This document shows positions 1 to 11,800 of a stretch of DNA of 64,000 nucleotides, piece after piece. This stretch comes from Capillidium heterosporum (taxonomy: Eukaryota; Entomophthoromycota; Entomophthoromycetes; Entomophthorales; Capillidiaceae). A program made the position numbers and the translations under genes. The notes beneath the pieces are model-generated. The model did no database searches. It had not been told where the DNA came from and saw nothing but the letters and a program-made list of their open reading frames with translations. Positions within the stretch are counted from its first letter, which is position 1. Every line of letters begins with the position of its first letter. The stretch is from NCBI GenBank assembly GCA_016630905.1, contig WBMQ01000006.1:1-64000 (forward strand), given 5' to 3'.

Positions 1-160
1 GAGAAAAGACAGACAGAGAGAAAACAGACAGAGAGAAAAAAACAGACAGAGAGAGAAAAGAGAGAGAGGATAAGAAGAGGACAAAAACGGGAAACAGACC
101 ACCAAACAAGAAGAAACAGATAGGAGGACAAAAAGGACGGTGAAAGAACAAGAGGGAAGG
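1..160. repeat. Purine-rich degenerate tandem repeat
   Basis: Units of roughly 15-19 bases built on ACAGACAGAGAGAAAA are repeated with variation over the first 70 bases. They pass into a longer purine-only-like tract (AGAGGA, AAGAAGAGG, GGAGGAC). The same tract, much richer in A, lies at about 20,870-20,990 upstream of another copy of the same LTR, so it belongs to the retroelement (probably its U3 region) and is not a free microsatellite. The window edge cuts it on the left. Confidence 0.7.
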
Positions 161-503
161 AAAAAGAGTTTCTGGATCGCTTTCATCAATAGAGGAAAAG
201 AGAGCTTCTGAGTCGGTTTATCAGAATTGTTTGAGACCTTTCTTTTGAGTTTGCCCTAATTGTAGATTAAGTTTGGGTTAGGTTGATTATAACGTTTTAA
301 GGGTTCCTAACCAGAAGTGTTGCAAGAATAAAGCTTTTATATTGGATTTAATTGTAGGGCAGTTGCCGCATCTATATTAGTCAGCCCACAACACGATACA
401 CATGTCACGTCCCATGCCGAAGGACTCACCAAGTTCGGCCGAACCCACTCGACTGGAAGTCCGAGCCAGTGGTCAAACACTCAGCAAGGGCGACCAGCCA
501 ACA
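1..503 (+). mobile_element. Family D LTR, left end outside window, little mutated
   Basis: This is a long terminal repeat of the gag-bearing retroelement family. Its right end is CCAGCCAACA at 494-503. The last 102 bases (402-503) read as an open 34-codon segment starting MSRPMPKDSP and ending GDQPT, matching in length and sequence the first 34 residues of the gag gene at 24,270. GC content and CpG content are near normal, so this copy is young or has escaped hypermutation. No internal retroelement sequence follows position 503; AT-rich relic DNA does, so it looks like a solo LTR or a truncated copy. A heavily mutated sister copy lies at 20,850-21,309. Superfamily (Ty1/copia or Ty3/gypsy) cannot be decided from the LTR. 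Confidence 0.75.
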
Positions 504-588
504 ATTACTATATATTATTAAAACTAATTTTCTATAACTATTAAACTAGAATATTATTAACTTAAAGTAGTTTAAAGTTAATATATAG

Positions 589-1284
589 TGTAAGGTCCAA
601 GGAGGTGCTGTAGAATCTAACTAATAATAGTGTTATAATGGAAATGTATAATATAAAAGGTCAGAATAGTAGAACTAATGCCAACTACAGCATTGGTAAT
701 ATAAATCACTTAAAGGAAGTAAGTCCAAAGGGAAGTAAATAAAGTTTGAATAAAGTAAGCTAAAAGGGTATAGAAGTTGAACCACATATTTACACAAGCT
801 AATAACTAAAAGGCTGACTAAGAACAATACTTTATTTGTAGATAAAACAGATCAGACTATCAGAGACAGCTATGGTAAGGGAAATAGATCAGGCTGTTAT
901 AACAGCTATAGTTGATAGTTGAGATCAAGAGGTGGGTAACAGCTATTTAGAAAATAGCAAAGTGGAATGTTGTTAAGATATAGGCTTTTAGTAGCACTTT
1001 AAGGGTTTAAATACCCTTTTGGTATCTTGGTAATACTTGCTGAATATCCAAATTCTGATATCAAAATGCTATGCTGGTAATAGCTAAGGTTTCTAACTTA
1101 TAGCCAAAATTATAAATATGGAAAATTGTCAAGAATATCTAATAAATAGAATAGATTTCTGTTTAAAACTAGATATAAATGGAAAGTAGACATTGAAAGT
1201 TGGTAAAGAAGAGAAATAGTGTAGTGTGCAAAGAAAATCAGTCAATGACCTTAATTAGGAATTGTAATAATCAGGGCTGTTACA
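589..1284 (+). mobile_element. Family A solo LTR with perfect 5-bp target duplication
   Basis: A 696-bp unit begins TGTAAGG and ends GCTGTTACA (inverted TGTAA/TTACA termini). It is flanked on both sides by TATAG (584-588 and 1285-1289). That is the classic structure of a solo LTR left by recombination of a full retrotransposon. The host sequence on either side (CTTAAAGTAGTTTAAAG on the left, GATTAGGATTAGCTTAA on the right) reads as one continuous older repeat, also seen at about 19,977-20,100, so this LTR landed in an earlier relic. Two further copies lie at 4,514-5,818 and 17,873-18,529. It is the least mutated of the three. Confidence 0.85.
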
Positions 1285-1467
1285 TATAGATTAGGATTAG
1301 CTTAAGATTTATAAAATAGTATTAGATTAAAATTAGTTAAAATTAGAATTAAAGCTGATTAGATAAAATTAAATATTAAAACTTAATAGATATTATTATT
1401 TTTTTAGCCTTATTATAACTATAGTTCTATTTATCTTTATAAATTAACTTTAGGTTTAAATTGTAAC

Positions 1468-2143
1468 TATTAAAAAACATTTACTAAAAATATTTACTAG
1501 CAAAAGCTAACTAAATAATAATAGTAGCTTATACTTTATAAAGGCTAAATAAGTTGATATAAAGATTATATAAAGAAAATAATTATGCTTAAAGTTTAAT
1601 CTAAAAGTGATAAGCAAATAAAACTACTTTAATTATAGCTATAAACCTAAAAAATATTGTTAAATTTATTATTTAACTTGAGTTTTCAGATTTAGTTTAG
1701 TTTAAGTTATTGATTTAGGTTAGGTCAATACAACTTTTAGTTTTAGAAGGATACAAATTATTAGTTTTTAATTATATTATATAAGAAGTTTATATTATAC
1801 TAATAGCAAAAAGAAAATACTAAATTTTTAATATATTTATTTAATAATTACTTAATCTATTACTAAGTTTACTATAGGTCTTATATAAATAACTTGTTTT
1901 TAGTAGTAAATATTCCAAATACTAGTAATTAGGGTTTATTTAAGCTTTAGTATTAAAATTTATTTAGTTTTTCTAAGAGATAATCATTATTTTTAAAAAG
2001 TATAAAGATAAAGATATAGTTAGTATAGGATTAATTATTTGATTTTTATTAAAAAAATGTTAACTAATTAACTAAGTTTAAAATATAATTTAACTTTGAT
2101 TTATAAAGTGAAATTATAGCTAATCTAAAAATATTTCTTTACA
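1468..2143 (+). mobile_element. Family B LTR, heavily hypermutated
   Basis: The first 34 bases align without gaps to the start of the better preserved copy at 14,125, and the end (GCTAATCTAAAA...CTTTACA) aligns to its end at 14,844. The body is saturated with C-to-T and G-to-A changes, and most surviving C is in CpT. I could not find a target duplication. It is an old, non-coding fossil. Confidence 0.7.
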
Positions 2144-3392
2144 AATATAAACCTAAAACCAGTTTATAAAAATAAATAAAGTTATAGCTATGATAAGGCT
2201 AAAATATAATACTATTTATTAAAGTTTTAATATTTAATTTTATCTAATAAGCTTTAATTCTAATTTTAAATACTATTAATTTAATACTATTTTTATAGAG
2301 AAGTCTCTTTAAAAATACTAAGCTAAGCTTAAAGTAAGCTAATATAATGGTAATTACACTAATAAAACTAAAGAAGCTTAATACTATTGCTTTAATAACT
2401 AATATTTTAGTAGTAATCTAAACCTAAAGTTGGTTCATAAAGACAAACAAGGCTATAATCATAATAAAGCTAAGAAGAGCAGTAATATCTATCAGGTTTT
2501 AGTACTTAATTCTATTTAATCAGCTTTAATTTTAATTCTGAGTGATTTTAATCTAATACTATTTTATAAATCCTAAGCTATTCTTAATCTAATACTATTA
2601 TATATATTAACTTTAGGCTACTCTAAGTTGGTAATATTTTAGTCTGACACTTGGCTAATTTAATAGTTATAGAAAATTGGCTCTAATAATGTGCAGTAAT
2701 TATAACAAGTGGAAATTAAAATGTTTTTATGAAATAATTACTTGTTGAAAAGTTATATAAGTCAAAAAGATTTATATAAAAGCAAGAAACAAAGATAATA
2801 GGATAATAGAGATGCTGATGGCCAGTACTTTATTAGATAAATGATTTGTATCTATTATACTTTAAAGGTAGACTAGAAAAATACATTTGTAATATATTAT
2901 AACATAATATAATTATTATTATTTAGTTTAAGCAGAGACTTTACCCTTTTGTAATTAATTATTAAGTAACTGAAACCTAATCTATTACAAGGTTAAAAAT
3001 GGTAGTAAACTAGATTTTACACAGCTAAAAGAGTTATAAAGCTGATTTTTTAAAAAAACTATTTAAGGTTTTGTTATAATTTTATAGATTCTAAGCTAAT
3101 TCTAAACTATTTTTAATCTGATATTAATATATATACTTTAAGCTAAAAACATTCTAACTTAAATCTTAACTAATTTAATAATTATAATATAATGAAAAAT
3201 TAAATTATTTATTTATAAATAATTGTTTATTAAAAATTTATATAAAAGTAAAAAATAAAAAAGCCAAAAAGGTAAAAATATTAATAGCTAATAATTTATT
3301 AAATAAATAGTTTATACTAATAATACTTTAAAAGCAAACTAGAATAATATATTTATAGTATATTATAAAGTACAAAAATAGTTAATATTTAA
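2144..3392. repeat. Degraded dispersed repeat (family C), edges uncertain
   Basis: Two related stretches (about 2,150-2,300 and 2,420-2,640) repeat one another directly. Both match, in reverse, the sequence around 19,977-20,330 and the flanks of the solo LTR at 589. A further related piece lies at about 3,000-3,360. No coding sequence survives. The repeats probably come from another retroelement, but I see no diagnostic protein or terminus, so the class stays open. Confidence 0.5.
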
Positions 3393-4013
3393 TGTTAGCT
3401 AGTTGCTTTTGCTATATGTTTAACTACTAGCTTAAATTTCCAGTTAAGTAGGTTTGGCCAAACTTAGTAAGTCCTTTAGTATAGGACATAATGTATATAT
3501 TATGTTGTAGACTAGCTAATTTAGATATGTTAAATCTTATACAATCAATAAAAATCTTTAAAACTCTCAATCTTTATAAAACCACTGGCTAAGAATATAT
3601 ATGTTTATTTAGACTAATCTTATAAAAATCCTTCTAATCCTCCAAAAATACATTTTCTTTTTTCTTCTTATCTCCAATCTTTAATATATATATTATAATT
3701 TGAAAGATAGTCCTAATTTAGCATCCTATAAGTGGATTCTTCTCTAATAAGGAATAGATGTGCATTTTTGTTATAATATTCTACTATCAAGTTAAAACCT
3801 AATTATTTATACCTTAAAAGAATAGTTAATCCTAAATAGAGTTAGGTAGACTAAGGGTTGATTAGTATAATATAAATGGTTTAAAGTAAGTTGTTTGTAA
3901 AAAATAACATACTTAACCTAAAGTATTTTGTTAAGGTATAGTATAATTATAAGTTACTTGTGAAAAATGATTTAATATTTAATATACAACTTTTCTAAAA
4001 AGCTAAGTTAATA
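3393..4013 (-). mobile_element. Family D solo LTR, hypermutated, with target duplication
   Basis: In reverse orientation this unit runs from the CCAACA-type end (3393) to the TGTCAACTTAGC-type start (4013), 621 bp. It is flanked by TTTAA on both sides (3388-3392 and 4014-4018). Over about 430 bases it is almost identical, including in its mutated state, to the oppositely oriented copy at 22,094-22,712, while the remainder differs much more. It is an old fossil; the gag leader it carried is no longer open. Confidence 0.8.
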
Positions 4014-4513
4014 TTTAATATAATAGATATAGTATTATAAACTGACTAGCATAGATATAGCAATTACTTTATAATTAAATATAATATAAAAGCTTTATTT
4101 CTACAATACTTCTAGCTAAGAATTTTTAAAATATTTAATTAAATTAATTTATAATTAAAGTAAACTTAAAAGAAAGGTTTTAAACAACTTAGAAAACATC
4201 TTTATTAATAAAAGCAATTTAAAAATCTCTTTTACTTTTTACTTTTTTTACTTTTTTACTTTACTTTATTTTTTATTTTTATTCTTTTTGCTTTATAAAT
4301 TTTTTTTATTTTTATAGTATATATTTTTTTATCTTTATTATATATACTATAAATTCAAATAAAGTATAACTTAAAAAACTTGTAAATAACCTTTTTTCTA
4401 ATAAATTGAATATTTTATATTTTAGTTATTATTTGCTTTATATTTTAAACTTATTTTTTTATAAAATAAATTTAAAAACCAAACTTATATTTTTAATAAA
4501 AAATTGAATTTAA
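4014..4513 (-). mobile_element. Degraded family D-like LTR fragment with pyrimidine tract
   Basis: The piece includes a stretch (about 4,020-4,140) that recurs around 17,820-17,870 plus 18,530-18,600, where it is split by a family A LTR. The copy here is therefore the empty version of that site. A long T/C-rich tract follows at about 4,228-4,330, matched at 18,690-18,790 and 22,915-22,960, and fits the purine tract of family D read on the other strand. Strongly AT-rich, no open coding sequence. Confidence 0.5.
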
Positions 4514-5818
4514 TATAAGGTCTAAAAAAGTGCTATTAGATCCAATTAATGATAGTATTATAATAGAAATATATAATATACAATATTAGAATAGTAAAAC
4601 TAATGCTAACTAATATATTAGTAATATAAATCATTTAAAAAAGGTAAGTCTAAAGAAAAATAAAGAAAGTTTAAATAAAATAAGTTAAGAAGATATAAAA
4701 ATCAAACCTACATATTTGCACAATCTAATAACTAAAAGGCTAACTAAGAATAATGCTTTATTTATAGGTAAAACAGATTAAACTTATTATGAAATATCTA
4801 TAAAAAACATTTATTAGCTAGGATTAGCTAAAAAGTAATAGTAGCCAAGATTTTATAAAGACTAAGAATGTTGACTATAAGGCTATATAAGGAGGAGGCT
4901 CATACTTATAGCCTAATCCAAAGATGGTAGGCAAATAGGAATACTCTAAGAGTAGCCATTAGGTTAAGGAGCACAATTGGGTTCATTGGTTCAGGAAGGT
5001 TCTAAGGTTTAGTTCAGATCAATTTAGTTTAATTTTATTGTTTGGTTCAGATCAGCACAACTCTCTACTATCAAGGAATGCCAATTATTAGTTCTACATT
5101 ATACTATACAAAGAGTCTATACTATACTAATAGCAAAAGAAATATCAAATGATTCAATATGTTTATTTAATAATAACTTAACCTACTACTAAGTTCACTG
5201 TGGGCCTTATATAGGTGACTTGTCTTTAGTAGTTGGTACTTAGGATACTAGTAATTGACATTTTTCCTAATCCATCAGTAATACTATTTTTCTTATTTTC
5301 TAGGCATTTGTTATTAATCTAAAAAATATCAAGGCTAATTTAGAAATAGTTAATGCTAAATAAAATGTTTAATTTATGCTAAAGAGAAAAGAACTTTTAG
5401 CATTGCTAGGATTAATGCCAAACTGATAATCTATATGTCCAGAATGTAAAACTGAATTCTAGTTATTAAGTAAAGCTATAGCTAATTAAAAGAATTTTTT
5501 TATAAAGCTGTTATAATAGCTATTAAAAAATAGTAAGGTGGAATATTATTAAGATACCAGCCTTTAATAGCATTCCAAAAGTTTAACTATCCTTTTAGTA
5601 TCTTAGTAATACTTACTAAAAGTTATTAATAAATAGCTGAAACTAAAAATATAGAAAAATAGTCAAGAATATCTAATAAGTAGAATAGATTTCTGTTTAA
5701 AACTAGATATAAATGGAAAGTGGTGACATTAAAGATTAGTAAAAGAAAAAATAGTATAGTGTATAAAGAAAACTACTTATAACTTTTATTAGGAATTATA
5801 ATAATTAAGGTTGTTATA
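4514..5818 (+). mobile_element. Family A solo LTR interrupted by a nested family B LTR
   Basis: The left part (4514-4784) and right part (5505-5818) align to the first and last parts of the solo LTR at 589-1284. Termini are TATAAGG and TTGTTATA, mutated forms of TGTAAGG and CTGTTACA, and the flanks are TTTAA on both sides (4509-4513 and 5819-5823). The interruption is a family B LTR at 4785-5504. A short segment next to the insertion is also missing relative to the 589 copy. The order of events is therefore A first, B later. Confidence 0.8.
4785..5504 (+). mobile_element. Family B LTR nested in family A LTR
   Basis: A 720-bp unit aligned end to end with 14,125-14,844 and the same length. It keeps a TATATAAGG TATA-like box (about 4,883-4,891) and a readable promoter-type region. 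The five bases on either side (AAACT and AAGCT) nearly match and may be a mutated target duplication. It is much less mutated than the copies at 1,468 or 51,315, so it is younger than they are. Solo LTR; no coding sequence. Confidence 0.75.
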
Positions 5819-6023
5819 TTTAAGTTAAATAATTTAGCTGTTAATTAGAGTATATACTAATAAATAATAAGTAATTTAAAATATTAAATATGGATAAGTA
5901 GCTATATAACTCCAAAATACTTTATTTAATAATAACTAAATTGTAGATTATTTATAGAAAAATTAAATTTTTTAAAGTTTAATATCTAATTTAACTAAAA
6001 AGCTAAGTTAATATAAGTTATAC

Positions 6024-6675
6024 TATAAGGAATATTTCTAAGTCAGCTGTAGTTTTACTTTATATTCCAAATATATAGAATTAATTAATATTTCTTTATT
6101 AAGTTTAGAAATTCATCTTTTTAGCAAAAATTAAATAATTAACTTTATATTAATTGTTTTTAAATTTCATATTTCTTAAAGTTAACAATTATTCTTTAAA
6201 AAACCTAATAAACTTTGATACTAAAGCTTAAATAAATATTAATTACTAGTATCTAAAATATTTACTACTAATATAAGTACCTATAAAAGGCCTATAATAA
6301 ACTTAGTAATAAATCAAGTAATTATTAAATAAATATATTAAATATTGGGTATTTTCTTCTACTATTAGCATATAGACTTTCTGCATAGTATAATTAAAAA
6401 ATAATAATTTACATTTTTCTAAGACTAAAAGTTAATAAACCTAAACTAAATTCTTAAGAATAATTTACAACTAATAAGTTTAACTATATTATTTAGCTAT
6501 AGCTATAATTAAAATATTTATATTTGTTTACTATCTTTAGATTAGACTTTAAGTATTAGTTTTCTTTTTGTATAGCCTTTATATTACCTTTTTTAGCTTT
6601 TATAAAGTACTAGCTACTATTTTTATCTAGTTAACTCTTGCTAGTTAGCATTTTTAATAAATATTTACTAGTATA
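6024..6675 (-). mobile_element. Family B LTR, reverse orientation, hypermutated
   Basis: Read on the minus strand the unit follows the family B order, from the TGTAAGGAAAT-type end at 6024 to the GCTAGTAAACATT-type start near 6675. About 650 bp, diverged, non-coding. The right edge is approximate. Confidence 0.6.
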
Positions 6676-6883
6676 TACTTAAATAACTATTAATACTTTT
6701 TATTAAGATTAAATTTTTTTCTTTTTAGAAATAAATTAATTTTATTTTAGTTACTTTTTAACTTTTATACTTTTAAAATTAATAACTGTTTTTAGAATCT
6801 AATAAATTTTAATACTAAAGAATAGATAAATACTAATTATTAGTACTTAAAGTAAAAACTACTAAAAGATAAATAAAGTATAC

Positions 6884-7435
6884 TATTAGAAAATATTTAC
6901 TAAAAGTGCTTATTAATAAAAGATAACTAAAATACTATAATAACTAATACTTTATAAAAACTAATAAAATTAATAAAATTTTATACAAAAAAGAAACATA
7001 CTTAAAACTTAATCTAAAAGTATTGAAATGGGAATAATCTGATTATAGCTATAAAACTAAGGAATATAATCAAATTCATTAGTTATAAATTTTCAGTTTT
7101 AAATTATTTATATTAAAAGTCTATATTATACTAATAGATAAAGAAATATCAATAATTTAATATAGCTATTTAATAATTATTTAACTTACTACCAAGTTTA
7201 TAATATAAATATTACTTATCTTTAATAGTAGGTATTTTAGCTAAGTATAAATAATTTAAGTAGTATAAAGATTAATTTGGAATAATTAATACAAGTTAAG
7301 CACTTAATTCCTATTAATAAAAAGAAAATTTTTAGTATTAATAGATTAGATATTAGAAAAATAGTTTAAGTCTAGAATATAGTTCTAATTTTAGTTATTA
7401 AACAAAACTATAGTTAATTTAAAAGTTTTCTTATA
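6884..7435 (+). mobile_element. Family B LTR, hypermutated, shortened
   Basis: The start (TATTAGAAAATATTTACT) and end (GTTAATTTAAAAGTTTTCTTATA) correspond to the family B termini. At about 550 bp it is shorter than the 720-bp form, so an internal part has been lost. No target duplication was found. Confidence 0.55.
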
Positions 7436-7473
7436 TATAAAGTATAAGTAAACTTAATAGTAAATTAAGTAAT

Positions 7474-8049
7474 TATTAGTTAGTTATATATACTAAGTAT
7501 CTAACTACTAGTTTAAACTTTTAGCTAAGTAGGTTTGACTAAACTTAGTAAGTCTTTTAATATTAAACATAAGTATATTACATTATAGACTAGCTAATAT
7601 AAATATAGTTAAACTTTTAATTTTTATAAACCTATTGGCTAAGAAACTTTAAATATTTAAACTAATATAATAAAACCCTAATTTTTTTCTTTTTATACCA
7701 AAGCTTTAATATATATTATAATTTAAGAGATAGTCATAACTTAGCAACTTATAAGTATATTCTTTTTTAATAAAGAAGCAAATATATGTTTTAGTTGCAG
7801 TAGTCTATTATCAAAGTTAGAATTTAATAATTTGTATATAAAAGGGATAACTAATCCTAGATAGGATTTAGTGGACTAGAGGTCAATTACATGATATAAA
7901 TGGAATATATAATGATTTAAAGTAAATTATTAGTAAAAGATAAAATACTTAGCTCAAAGTAGTTTGTTAAGGCGTTATACAATTATTAGTTACTTATAAA
8001 AAATGACCTAATGTTTGATATATAACTTAGCTGAAAAGCTAAGTCAACA
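7474..8049 (-). mobile_element. Family D LTR, reverse orientation, hypermutated
   Basis: The unit runs from the mutated CCAGCCAACA end (7474) to GCTAAGTCAACA (8049), the reverse of TGTTGACTTAGC-type termini. It carries the mutated gag-leader segment at its left. About 576 bp; flanks do not match as a target duplication. Old fossil. Confidence 0.6.
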
Positions 8050-8359
8050 ATATATATAATTTAAATAGTTTGTCTGTTTAATTTACTTAATATCTTTAAA
8101 TAACAAGTATATTTAAAGCAAAAATTATATATACTAATATTATTTATAAAAGTATTATTTAATAGAAAATTAAAATTAAAAGGTTCAAATCAGATATAAT
8201 TAAGTATTAATTTATTCTTGAAAATTAATAGTATATTTAGTTATAATGCCTATAAAGTTAGTTTTAAAGCTATTGAAATTTTAATAATAAATAATATAAA
8301 ATAAAATTAACTATAATATAAAAATATTAATAAAGCTAAGCAATAATAATTATATTAAG

Positions 8360-8800
8360 TATTTGCTAATTACCTTACCAAGTATCTAGCTACTAATGAA
8401 GAGTTATAGTTAAGTAGGTTTAGCTAAACCTAATAATTCCTTTACATAGAAAATAATATATAATTAAATTATAGGCTGGCTAATAGAAATATATTAGTTT
8501 GTTTAAAATAAAATACTTGAAGTTCTTAAATTCTATAAACTTATTAGTTAAGAATCCTAATGTTTAATAAATAATCTAACTTAAATCTATGATTTTAAAA
8601 ACCTAAATCCAAAGCAAAAGTACTTTTTCTTTATGTTTAGGAGCTATACTATATTGTAGCTTAGAAGAAAGTTATAACTTAGTGATGTATAGGTGGATTA
8701 TTTTTAATAAGAGAGTAGATATATACTTCAAATATAGTAGTTTATTACTAGAGTTAAAATTCAATTATTCATACTTAAAAGGATACTTAAATAAGCTAGT
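8360..8800 (-). mobile_element. Partial family D LTR, reverse orientation
   Basis: The leader-region half of a family D LTR is recognisable (TATCTAGCTACTAAT, AGTTAAGTAGGTTTAGCTAAACC). The far end fades out near 8,800, where the unmutated AT-rich core begins. Old and partial. Confidence 0.5.
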
Positions 8801-8899
8801 AGCTAACTAAGAAAATAAGAAAGATGGCTATTTAAAGTATGTAAATAATTAATGAAGGATAAAAATATTCAATCTAATTTATATTATTAGATGGTAGTA

Positions 8900-11800
8900 T
8901 AAATGTAGGTTATATATATATCCGATGTTTGGTATACACCTTAGTTAAAGAGTTAGGTTTTACTAATTATATAATCTATTTAATTTCTAAAGTTATAGGA
9001 ATATGTTAACAGTGCCTTAAATCAATTTGTTAAAATGAATTAATGCTATAATACCTAAACAATATTAAAAACTTAGTGAATTATGTTATAAAAACAAATA
9101 TTATAATAATACCCGTATTAAATAAAAATTAAGCAGTTTTAAGTATTGTGAATTAATTCTAAATCATAAGTTTGCAAATGATTTTAATATTACGCTCTTA
9201 GGTTATTGTAAGTTTACTGATAAAATAAATAAAAGTATTGATCAGCTTGAATATTTAAAATGCCTATCCTAAATACAGTATTTGATTTACTATAATATAC
9301 TATTTTAAGAATCTTATAAATATAAAATTTATTAAAGGATAGGTTCTTTCTAGTAAATGCTTATTATTTATAATATTAATATTGGCAATAAAACCTTTAT
9401 AAATATTATATTTAGGTATACTAATCATAAATATCCTAACATTGTATTTAATTTAAACACTTAGTAATAACTATCTAAAGTAGAAATATGGGCATAGTTC
9501 TAACATAGCTTTTTAAACTATTAGTAAAGTTAAAGTAGTATAATTGATTTTATACATTTATTTATCCAAGTAATTAAGCTTCTGGTTTAATAAATATATT
9601 TGTTAGTAAGTAACCTTGTTCTTTAATAGCTAAACTGAGCTTATCTTAAATTAGGTAAATTGGTTTAATGGAAGGTACTAATATAGCCTTCTAGAATAGT
9701 TAATTGAATACAAACACACGGTATTATTTGCATTTACTTAAATAGCTTAGAAACTGAGAACTTGTAAACTCTTTAAAAACAAATTAATAAAAGTTTAGTA
9801 TAGAATCTAACTAATTCTATTAAATAATACTTACAAACTATTCTATTCGTTTGCTAAATTTTATATAAATACTATAGTTATGCACTGGTCATTCTAAAAT
9901 TAAATAATTGGTATATTATAAATGCTATCAAAGCAATATATATAATAGTATGTAGTTATTACTAAACTAAAATAATTTATCATAATTAAGCATTTGTAAT
10001 CATATCATACTTGTCAATTAAAAATTTAATGCAGTTTAATTAGTTTAGAGAATCTCCTATACTTCAGTTTGAAGCTAAAGTTTGATTCTGATAGTCTACT
10101 AGGTAACTTTGAAAGCAACAATAGTTAAAGTAAACAAACAAACTTAAAACCATTGCTAGAAATATAGTTTGATCACAAATGACAAACTCTGATACTTCAA
10201 TATTAAGCTATGATCTGTTTACAAGTACTTTATCGAAAATTCACTATTATTCGACAAAAATATCCACAAACTTTTGCCATCTAGTTAAATGAGTGTACAA
10301 ATATTTCGTTAAGTATATTTCAATCAGAATCAATACTTTAGTGTACAATTATTTCGGATCTATTTTTAGTAATTCATAATACTTCAATTAAAATCAAAAA
10401 TACTATAAAGCACATTTATTAATTCTTAGTCTAGATAGAGAGAAATGAAGTGAAAGTAAATGTCAAAATAGCCTATTTTAAATCTGTCCCAAGAACCCTA
10501 AAATGTCAAAATCTCAGAAAAGTTTTTGAATAGCATAGTTTTACTTTAAAATCTTACAATTAGTACAAAATAAAACTGGTAAATCGAAAAACAATAGTAA
10601 TTTTAAAGGCCATTAAACAAATTTTGAATAAACATAAAGCTTTTAAGATATAGAAATTGAATTCAAGATAATAAAATCTATTACAAAAATATTTAGGTTA
10701 AAAATGAAAACGAAACTCTATAATACCAAATTTGTATATACTATATCATTAAAATAATAAATTGTTAGCTGTTAAAATTAATATATTAACGATGATTGCA
10801 AATTTAAAAAATCGCATAAATTAAATGTAGATAGCTAAGCTTGAGCTTTGAAGCCTCAGGTATAAGTGAGTATTTAAACAAGAAAATACAACTGCTAAAT
10901 AATATGTGGGTTTGTGAAAAGTCATAATGAATCAGAAACTCAAAAATAGCAAGATGCTACTGAGCTATTACAAAGTACATTACTAACTTAGAACTATTAA
11001 TGGAATATAATTAAAAAAATTTAATTAAATATATTCAAATTAACTGATTTGATTTCATAGTATATTAGAATATAATACAAGTACTGAATTAATTATTATA
11101 AGCAAAATAAATTTAGTGCAATACTCTTATTAATTTGATGATACAAAATATGAATCTGAGCTGAATAGTAAGCATTCCAACCTTATGCTTTTAGTATATC
11201 AGTTTATTTTTTCTAAATTCTAGTCTAAAATGGTGATATTTCATAATAAAGGCTGTTTATTTTAACAACATACCTATAGCTGTATGAAGTAGCACAAATT
11301 ATACAAATCTTCGATTGGATTACTTTAGATAGCTATTAAATATTTCAAGGATCCAGAACACCTTAATATTGAATTTTGCAATGCTGAAGGTAATTCTTTC
11401 TAAATTCGCCTTTAGAATTAGTCAGCTTCAATTGAAAAGATTTTGAACAATAGTATCGAATATACAATTCATACCAGTAAAAGCATATTTCCAGAAACCT
11501 ACTCATTATTACTTTCATGCTACTTGTTTACTTAGTACTAATTGTTAGATTAATCATTTGGCAAAACTAGCAAACTAATTAAAATACTATCAGACACTGC
11601 CGAATTACACTCAGATTTTCAGTAAAAGCATTAATACGAACCATTCATAGTATACTTGAAATGGGTGTTTGGATTATGTACCATATGTCATTCATAATTA
11701 ATCTAGTTTAATTATGAATCACTTGAAATGTATACTATAAGTAATTTCATATCAAATACATTACCTTGGAATCTTGAAATTAATAAAAGTTGATTTATTG

